From NCBI GenBank assembly GCA_024742655.1, contig JANSYB010000001.1:1-19050 (forward strand): a stretch of 19,050 nucleotides of DNA, given 5' to 3'. The stretch comes from Paracoccaceae bacterium. Lineage in GTDB: Bacteria; Pseudomonadota; Alphaproteobacteria; Rhodobacterales; Rhodobacteraceae. Position numbers and translations under genes: made by a program. The notes under the pieces were generated by a model. That model made no database searches and was not told the origin of the DNA. It worked only from the letters and a program-made list of their open reading frames with translations. Positions 13,952-19,050 of the stretch are shown piece after piece. Within the stretch, counting starts at the first letter, position 1; each line of letters opens with the position of its first letter.

Positions 13952-15070
13952 TCAGGTCTCGTCTTCACCCAGTTTCGGCGACGGGCGTGACAAAGAGAGC
14001 TCCGCATCCGAGAAGCGGAAGGGCGAGCGGACACCAGGCACGCCGCCCAACTCCACTCGCATGCCGCGCGCCTGTACCTGCGGGTCGTCGAATACCTCGG
14101 ACAAGTCGTTGATCGGGCCGGCGGGCACACCATCGGCCTCGCAGGCCGCCAGAAGGTCGGACTTGGTGAAGGTTCGCGTACGGTCCGTCAGCGCCGCGTT
14201 CAGCCGCTCCCGGTTGGCAAGTCGGTCGGCATTGGTCGCAAACCCCGGCGCAGTGGCAAGTTCTGGACAGCCGAGCAAACCGCAGAGCCGCTGGTATTGC
14301 CCGTCATTTCCCACCGCGATGATGATGAAGCCATCGGAACAATCGAACACCTGGTAGGGCGACAGGTTGGGATGGAAATTGCCCAGCCGTCCCGGCGCCG
14401 TGCCGGTCGACAGGTAATTCATCGCCTGGTTGGCCGTCACCGCCACGGCCACATCGAGAAGCGCCATATCGATATGCTGTCCCCTGCCCGTGGCCTGTCG
14501 CTGATGCAGCGCGGCAAGAATGGCGGTGGAGGCATAGACGCCGGTGAACACGTCCGTGACGGCAACACCCACCTTGAGCGGCTGACCATCCGCCTCGCCA
14601 GTGATGGACATCAGGCCCGACATGCCCTGGATGATAAAGTCATATCCCGCGCGGTGCGCATAAGGGCCCGTCTGGCCGAACCCGGTGATCGAGCAATAGA
14701 CGAGACCCGGGTTGATCGCGGCAAGGCAGTCATAATCCAGCCCGTACTTGGCCAGCCCGCCAACCTTGAAATTCTCGATTACCACATCGGCACCGCGCAC
14801 CAGATCACGCACCTGCGCCTGCCCGGCCTCCGTGCGAAAATCCACCGTCAGGCTTTGCTTGCCGCGATTGCAGGAATGGAAATAGGCCGCCGACCGGTCC
14901 TCACCCCGTTCGATGAAGGGAGGGCCCCACTGGCGCGTGTCATCACCTGCGGGGCTTTCGACCTTGATGACCTCGGCCCCCAGATCGGCCAGAACCTGCC
15001 CGGCCCAGGGCCCGGCCAGAATACGGGCCAGTTCGATGACCCGCACACCGGCAAGCGGTGCCTGCGTCAT
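13952..15070 (-). CDS. CaiB/BaiF family (class III) CoA-transferase
   Basis: A 372-residue cytoplasmic enzyme that moves CoA between carboxylic acids through an aspartyl-thioester. Family features are PLAGVRVIELARILAGPWAG (residues 5-24), LADLGAEVIKVESPAGDDTR, the adjoining YFHSCNRGKQSL and DVVIENFKVG, and the active-site aspartate D144 in AGYDFIIQGMSGLM. Next come GRGQHIDMALLDVA and a C-terminal DGVPAGPINDLSEVFDDPQV. Length is normal. The substrate pair cannot be told from sequence alone; homologues include glutarate- and formyl-CoA transferases. Its ATG overlaps the dsbA-like stop by four bases (ATGA), so it is co-translated with an envelope gene it does not obviously belong with. Confidence 0.92.
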   Translation of the reverse strand: MTQAPLAGVRVIELARILAGPWAGQVLADLGAEVIKVESPAGDDTRQWGPPFIERGEDRSAAYFHSCNRGKQSLTVDFRTEAGQAQVRDLVRGADVVIENFKVGGLAKYGLDYDCLAAINPGLVYCSITGFGQTGPYAHRAGYDFIIQGMSGLMSITGEADGQPLKVGVAVTDVFTGVYASTAILAALHQRQATGRGQHIDMALLDVAVAVTANQAMNYLSTGTAPGRLGNFHPNLSPYQVFDCSDGFIIIAVGNDGQYQRLCGLLGCPELATAPGFATNADRLANRERLNAALTDRTRTFTKSDLLAACEADGVPAGPINDLSEVFDDPQVQARGMRVELGGVPGVRSPFRFSDAELSLSRPSPKLGEDET

Positions 15071-15762
15071 TCGGCCAGCAGGTCGTCGATCAGGCCAGAC
15101 AACTCCGAATAGGGCATGTTGGAGTGTTTCTTGCCGTTGATGATCAGCGTGGGCGTCGAGCTGATGTCATGCGTCTCGCTGTTTTCCTGGTACCAGGCCA
15201 CGAGCGTCTTGGCGCGGTCGGCATCCGACAGGCAGGCCTCCACCTTATCGTCGCTCAACCCGGCGACCTTGCCAATCTTGCGCAGGTTGTTGGCGATCTC
15301 CACCGGGTCGGAGCCGCTGCCGATCCAGTCGCGCTGCTGCTCATAGATCATATCCGAGATGCCAAAGAATTTCTGTTCTCCGCCACAGCGCGCGACCATC
15401 GACGCCCACAGGCCGAACCGGTCGAAAAAGACATCGCGGTACACGAACCGTATCTTGCCGGTATCGATGTAATCGGCCTTCAACTTCTTGAACTGTTCCT
15501 TGTGGAACGTGGCGCAATGCGGACAGGTGAACGACGCGTATTCATAGATCGTGACCGCCGCGTCCTCAGGGCCAAGCGCCATTTCGACGATCGACGATGT
15601 ATCGACGGCCTCGCCGCTTTCCTGCGCGTTGGCGGCCCCCGGCAGGTCGATTGCGCCCAGCGCCTCCGACACGGCCGGCCCGGCGGATTGCGTCGACAGC
15701 CAGTAACCGCCGCCGGCGGCAAGTGCGAGGGCCAGCGCCCCGGTTGCGACAAGTTTGTTCAT
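15067..15762 (-). CDS. DsbA-family thiol:disulfide oxidoreductase
   Basis: A 231-residue exported protein. Its N-terminus (MNKLVATGALALALAAGGGY) is a hydrophobic signal sequence or membrane anchor, followed by a small, disordered A/S/G/E-rich linker. The DsbA domain has C80-P-H-C83 (EYASFTCPHCATFHKE) and the cis-proline loop SSTPTLIING near the C-terminus, with the insert typical of DsbA between them. It should oxidise cysteines or act as a reductase in the periplasm. The ribosome site is good (GAGGAA before the ATG). It lies 17 bases after dciA. Confidence 0.9.
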   Translation of the reverse strand: MNKLVATGALALALAAGGGYWLSTQSAGPAVSEALGAIDLPGAANAQESGEAVDTSSIVEMALGPEDAAVTIYEYASFTCPHCATFHKEQFKKLKADYIDTGKIRFVYRDVFFDRFGLWASMVARCGGEQKFFGISDMIYEQQRDWIGSGSDPVEIANNLRKIGKVAGLSDDKVEACLSDADRAKTLVAWYQENSETHDISSTPTLIINGKKHSNMPYSELSGLIDDLLAE

Positions 15763-15779
15763 GGAGTTCCTCGTGCGTT

Positions 15780-16289
15780 TCAGGTGGAGCGTTTCGACAG
15801 GACATTGCGGCCAAGAGATTCCAGCGCCTTGCGCAGGCCCTCGTCCGCTACGGGGGCTGCCAGCTCGCTGGCCGCTTGGGTCGTCGCCCTGTCCGGGGCA
15901 GGTTTCGGGGTTTCAGCCGGACGGTGGTCGAACTGCGCCTGCCCCTCGGCAAAGCCCGTGGGCGCGGTCTGGGTGATCTGCACCCGTGCGATGGCGTTAT
16001 AGCCATAAGCGGCATTCACGCGATCGCGCAGTTTTTCCTTTTGCATTTCCAGCATTGGGGCCTGCGCCCCGGTGGTCAGCACGGTCAGGGTCGCGCCAAG
16101 CCCATGCCGGGCATAGGACACCTTGACCGGCCGCGCGATGGCCGCAATATCCTGCCCGGCGATCTCGGGCCAGTGGGTCAGCACGCGCGAGACGGCAAAG
16201 CCGCGGGTTTCCGCACCCTTTCGGATCTGCGGCGACAGCAGCGTTCCACTGCGTTTGAACCCTTTTGTTGTGCCCTGATGCGCGGGCAT
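15780..16289 (-). CDS. dciA: DciA family protein (DUF721), replicative helicase loader
   Basis: A 169-residue protein with the DUF721 domain in its first 110 residues: RGFAVSRVLTHWPEIAGQDI, then AAIARPVKVSYARHGLGATL, and TVLTTGAQAPMLEMQKEKLR, then DRVNAAYGYNAIARVQI. DciA proteins bind DNA and load the DnaB helicase in bacteria that lack DnaC or DnaI. A disordered P/A/T-rich linker follows, and a short C-terminal helix (LRKALESLGRNVL). The start has a perfect AGGAGGT ribosome site 5 bases ahead. It is divergent from mutY with an 83-base gap and leads a three-gene operon; DciA next to mutY and a dsbA-like gene is a common alphaproteobacterial layout. Confidence 0.88.
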   Translation of the reverse strand: MPAHQGTTKGFKRSGTLLSPQIRKGAETRGFAVSRVLTHWPEIAGQDIAAIARPVKVSYARHGLGATLTVLTTGAQAPMLEMQKEKLRDRVNAAYGYNAIARVQITQTAPTGFAEGQAQFDHRPAETPKPAPDRATTQAASELAAPVADEGLRKALESLGRNVLSKRST

Positions 16290-16372
16290 GGCTGACCTCC
16301 TGCCGGTTTCGCCCTAACTTAAGCGATGTAGACCGTGATACCAGAGCAAAGGACGCAGGGGAGACATAAAAC

Positions 16373-17434
16373 ATGCGTGAAGGGCAAGAGGCCGCGCAGC
16401 TTCTGGAGTGGTACGACGGGCATGCCCGTGTGCTGCCATGGCGCGTGTCGCCGGCCGACCGTATGGCGGGCGTGCGCCCGGACCCCTATGCCGTCTGGCT
16501 GAGCGAGGTGATGCTGCAACAGACGACCGTGGCCGCCGTGAAAAGCTATTTCGAAAGGTTCACCCTGCTCTGGCCGACGGTCGAGGCGCTGGCCCGCGCC
16601 GAAGATGCGCAGGTGATGGGCGAATGGGCCGGACTTGGCTATTACGCGCGGGCGCGCAACCTTCTGAAATGCGCGCGTGTGGTCACACAGGCGCATGGCG
16701 GCCGTTTCCCGCAAACGGCGGAGGCCTTGCAGGCGCTGCCCGGCATCGGCCCCTACACCGCCGCCGCGATTGCCGCCATTGCCTTTGACGCGCCCGAGGT
16801 GGTGGTGGACGGCAACGTGGAACGGGTAATGGCCCGGGTGTTCGACATTCGCACCCCGATGCCAGCGGCCAAGACCGAGATGAAAGCCGCCGCGGCACAG
16901 TTGACCCCACGAGGCCGGCCCGGCGATTACGCGCAGGCGGTGATGGATCTGGGCGCCACGGTCTGCACCCCCAAAAGCCCGGCCTGCGGTATCTGCCCGT
17001 GGATGGGCATCTGCAAGGCACGGCGCGCCGGGGTTCAGGCCGAGCTGCCCGTCAAGGCCCCCAAAAAGGAAAAGCCGACACGGCTGGGCATCGCCTATGT
17101 CGTGCGCCGCACCGATGGCGCCTGGCTGCTTGAGCGGCGCCCGGACAAGGGCCTTCTGGGCGGGATGCTGGGCTGGCCCGGCAGCGACTGGGGCGAGGAT
17201 CCGCAACCGCACCCGCCGCTTGAGGCCGACTGGGACATCCTGACCGAAGAAGCACGCCACACCTTCACGCATTTCCATCTGCGCCTTAAAATCGCCATCG
17301 CGGTGGTCGATACAGGTGCCACACCCGCCCGCGGCGCCTTCATCGACAAGCACGCGTTCCGCCCGTCGGATCTACCCACGGTCATGCGAAAGGTTCTTGA
17401 TTTGTCGCATGGAAGGCTGACCGAAATCCATTAA
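16373..17434 (+). CDS. mutY: Adenine DNA glycosylase MutY
   Basis: A 353-residue base-excision repair enzyme that removes adenine paired with 8-oxoguanine. It has catalytic E45 (LSEVMLQQTTV), the helix-hairpin-helix ALPGIGPYTAAAIAAIAF, and D147 (VVVDGNVERVMARV). The iron-sulfur cluster has the C-x6-C-x2-C-x5-C pattern (C199, C206, C209, C215; CTPKSPACGICPWMGIC). A C-terminal NUDIX-like 8-oxoG recognition domain follows from about residue 235 (YVVRRTDGAWLLERRPDKGL). The ribosome site GGGGAGA is 8 bases ahead of the ATG. Repair of oxidised guanine fits near a singlet-oxygen response, but no regulatory link is visible. Confidence 0.95.
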   Translation: MREGQEAAQLLEWYDGHARVLPWRVSPADRMAGVRPDPYAVWLSEVMLQQTTVAAVKSYFERFTLLWPTVEALARAEDAQVMGEWAGLGYYARARNLLKCARVVTQAHGGRFPQTAEALQALPGIGPYTAAAIAAIAFDAPEVVVDGNVERVMARVFDIRTPMPAAKTEMKAAAAQLTPRGRPGDYAQAVMDLGATVCTPKSPACGICPWMGICKARRAGVQAELPVKAPKKEKPTRLGIAYVVRRTDGAWLLERRPDKGLLGGMLGWPGSDWGEDPQPHPPLEADWDILTEEARHTFTHFHLRLKIAIAVVDTGATPARGAFIDKHAFRPSDLPTVMRKVLDLSHGRLTEIH

Positions 17435-17475
17435 TATCCTGTCGTGATTACTCGTTCAAAAGTGCCGGAGGTCAA

Positions 17476-18624
17476 ATGATCATCCCCCCCGCGAAAGTTG
17501 CCCGTGTTCAACGTGCCCTGCCCTTCTGGATGTCCCTGTTGCTGGTTCCGGCCGCCGTGATCGGCGCGATCCATGGCGGCTGGACCGTGATCCTGCTGCC
17601 GGTGATGACATGGTATTTCTTTTCGCTGCTGGACGCGCTTCTCGGTCTGGAACTGGACAACGCGGATCTGGACACGCGCGACAGCCAACTGACCTGGTAC
17701 AAGGCGATCACGCTGATCTGGACGCCGGTGCAGTTCTGCCTGCTCTATTGGATGATCTGGTATGTCACCGGGCCCGGCGACGCGCATCTGAACGCCCTGG
17801 AAACCATCGTTCTGTTCTTTGGCGTGGGCGTGATCACCGGGACGGTGGGTATCAACTATTCCCATGAACTGATGCACCAGTCCAACAAGACAGAGCGCTT
17901 TCTGGGCGATGCGTTGTTGTCGATGGTGCTTTACTCGCATTTCCGGTCCGAGCACCTGTTGGTCCATCACCGGCATGTCGGCACCCCGCGCGATCCGGTC
18001 ACGGCACGATACAACGAAGGCTTCCACCGTTTCTTTCCTCGGGTTCTTGTCGCCTCGTTCAAATCCGCGTTCAGGGCGGAAAAGGACATGCTGGCCCGCA
18101 AGGGCAAGCCCTGGACCGACCTGTCGAACCCGTTCTGGAAATACTGGGGCCTTCAGGGTCTTATGATCCTGCTTGCAATCCTCATCGGCGGGGTCGAGGG
18201 GTTGCTCTTGTTCCTGCTGCAGGCCGGCACCGCGATCTGGCAACTGGAGCTGGTCAACTATATCGAGCACTACGGCCTGACGCGGAAACATCTGGGCGAT
18301 GGCAAGTATGAGCACGTCAAGCCGCAGCATAGCTGGAACGCGGCGCACAAGGCGTCGAACTGGCTGCTGATCAACCTGCAGCGCCATTCCGATCATCACT
18401 ACAAGCCCAACCGCCGGTTTCCGCTCTTGCAGAACTACACAGAGGAAGAAGCGCCGCAATTGCCCTATGGCTATCCGGTCATGACCATGGCGGCGCTTGT
18501 CCCGCCGCTGTGGCGCCGGGTGATGAACCCTCGGGTACGGCGCTGGCGGGAAATGTATTATCCCGAGATCACGGATTGGACGCCCTACAACAAGGCGCAA
18601 AACCCGATGCCACGTCAGGCCTGA
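17476..18624 (+). CDS. alkB: Alkane 1-monooxygenase AlkB
   Basis: A 382-residue membrane-bound di-iron enzyme that hydroxylates the terminal carbon of alkanes. The histidine boxes are intact: H130-E-L-M-H134 (NYSHELMHQSN), EH160-x3-H164-H165 (SEHLLVHHRHVGTP), the NYIEHYGL motif (H265), and LQRH304-x-x-H307-H308 (LQRHSDHHYKPNRRF). About six membrane helices are visible as hydrophobic stretches. The start has a GGAGGT ribosome site 4 bases ahead. It lies 41 bases after mutY, so may be read through from it, but no rubredoxin or rubredoxin reductase, its electron donors, is in the window. Confidence 0.95.
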   Translation: MIIPPAKVARVQRALPFWMSLLLVPAAVIGAIHGGWTVILLPVMTWYFFSLLDALLGLELDNADLDTRDSQLTWYKAITLIWTPVQFCLLYWMIWYVTGPGDAHLNALETIVLFFGVGVITGTVGINYSHELMHQSNKTERFLGDALLSMVLYSHFRSEHLLVHHRHVGTPRDPVTARYNEGFHRFFPRVLVASFKSAFRAEKDMLARKGKPWTDLSNPFWKYWGLQGLMILLAILIGGVEGLLLFLLQAGTAIWQLELVNYIEHYGLTRKHLGDGKYEHVKPQHSWNAAHKASNWLLINLQRHSDHHYKPNRRFPLLQNYTEEEAPQLPYGYPVMTMAALVPPLWRRVMNPRVRRWREMYYPEITDWTPYNKAQNPMPRQA

Positions 18625-18843
18625 CGGGCCGGCGCCGGGCGGCGTTCTGCGGTCATTTGGAAGCACTGGGCGCATGGAAACCGGCGGAGGGAATCGCCGG
18701 ATTCCGCGCCAGGCGGTCTTCATCGAACCGTTGGTAATTCCCGTTTAAAAAGTCAAAAGGTCTGACATTTTATCGGTGGCCGCCGTCGATAACCGGGGCG
18801 TTTCGACGGCATTTCGAACACGGCCAGCCCTAGCCTACAACCG

Positions 18844-18849
18844 TATAAT
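18844..18849 (+). promoter_or_regulatory. Perfect TATAAT -10 box
   Basis: TATAAT stands at the left edge of the AT-rich stretch. No good TTGACA-like box is found at 15-19 bases upstream, so this is a promoter candidate only. Confidence 0.25.
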
Positions 18850-18964
18850 TGAACAAAGATTCAGTGAGTTGCACAAATTGCCACCAAACGCATCAAGGCT
18901 GCATGAACAGTGTGCATATATAAAACTGTAGTTTTAGATTTACAATTGTAATTGTCAAGTTTGT

Positions 18965-18993
18965 GTGACACTCTCACTCTAGGTTAGTGTCAC
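18965..18993 (+). promoter_or_regulatory. Interrupted palindrome, possible operator or hairpin
   Basis: GTGACACT (18965-18972) and AGTGTCAC (18986-18993) are perfect reverse complements separated by 13 bases. Centre-to-centre spacing of 21 bases, two helical turns, would fit a dimeric repressor or activator. Alternatively it is a hairpin or an insertion-sequence end. Confidence 0.4.
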
Positions 18994-19017
18994 TTTGCTA
19001 GCCTACAGTGGGGACGA

Positions 19018-19050
19018 TTGGTCCAAGCCCGCAAAGGCGAGGTCTGGCTC
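19018..19050 (+). CDS. Possible N-terminal fragment of a gene cut by the window end
   Basis: A TTG start at 19018 would read LVQARKGEVWL to the window edge. The K-G-E-V-W-L segment resembles the first strand of MazF/PemK-type toxins, but eleven residues cannot establish this. On the other strand the same bases could be the last 15 residues of a leftward frame that stops at 19005-19003 (AGLDQSSPL). I cannot choose between them. Confidence 0.15.
   Translation, partial: MVQARKGEVWL

Larger units (their letters stand above)
18625..19050 (+). other. Gene-free 3' region, turning AT-rich, with palindromes and a possible regulatory element
   Basis: No complete gene is visible here. Right after alkB a hairpin GGAATC-GCCG-GATTCC lies at 18690-18705, and a weaker T-rich hairpin near 18745-18770 may end alkB transcription. 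From about 18840 to 18990 base composition turns AT-rich, unlike the rest of the window. It holds a TATAAT box (18844-18849), a TAAAACT-GT-AGTTTTA inverted repeat (18921-18936), a perfect 12-base palindrome TTACAATTGTAA (18940-18951) and GTGACACT-N13-AGTGTCAC (18965-18993). CTAGCCTACA occurs twice (18831-18840 and 18998-19007). It is probably a regulatory region or the edge of a transferred piece. Confidence 0.6.

Noticed and set aside
17431..18723. A 430-codon reverse frame opposite alkB
   Set aside because: It is antisense to the intact alkB histidine boxes, with no domain of its own.

Overview
This window is a GC-rich chromosomal segment of an alphaproteobacterium, most likely a member of the Rhodobacteraceae (Roseobacter group). 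That placement is inferred from codon use and gene content. The strongest marker is an rpoE-chrR pair next to the DUF1365/flavoprotein/GPH-transporter/DUF3833/SDR operon, the arrangement known from Rhodobacter sphaeroides. I see no tRNA, rRNA, CRISPR array or intact insertion sequence.

Left part (1-3153): the start of a leftward carbamoylase/allantoate-amidohydrolase-like gene is cut by the window edge. Diverging from it is a rightward operon of a histidine-phosphatase-fold protein and two saccharopine dehydrogenase-type proteins (Lys1-like and Lys9-like), which look like a split, two-gene saccharopine pathway of lysine catabolism. A strong hairpin at 3155-3179 separates this operon from a leftward gene for a small outer-membrane beta-barrel protein (3206-3811).

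Centre (3933-10344): a leftward, tightly overlapping operon (flavin oxidoreductase, DUF1365, GPH-type MFS transporter, DUF3833, SDR, then DUF3775) lies head-to-head with rpoE-chrR. In R. sphaeroides this system answers singlet oxygen: zinc anti-sigma ChrR holds sigma-E until the damage signal, and the flavoprotein and DUF1365 protein act on membrane fatty acids, with links to furan fatty acid synthesis and sigma-E activation. A match to the sigma-E promoter (TGATCC-N18-TAAGA, 9001-9029) lies upstream of rpoE, so the real rpoE start is probably 9143. This is the most interesting block of the window.

Right part (10500-18624): a leftward glutamine amidotransferase-like gene; a rightward pair of a WaaA/Kdo-transferase-like protein lacking the usual catalytic glutamate and lpxK (lipid A 4'-kinase); a leftward operon dciA, dsbA-like, CaiB/BaiF CoA-transferase; and a rightward mutY followed by alkB (alkane 1-monooxygenase). 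Two kinds of short dispersed intergenic repeat recur in the window (158-193 with 13806-13841, and 10436-10486 with 13699-13748).

The last about 430 bases (18625-19050) hold no complete gene. From about 18840 they turn AT-rich, with several palindromes and a TATAAT box, and look like a regulatory region or the edge of a transferred segment before a gene cut by the window end.
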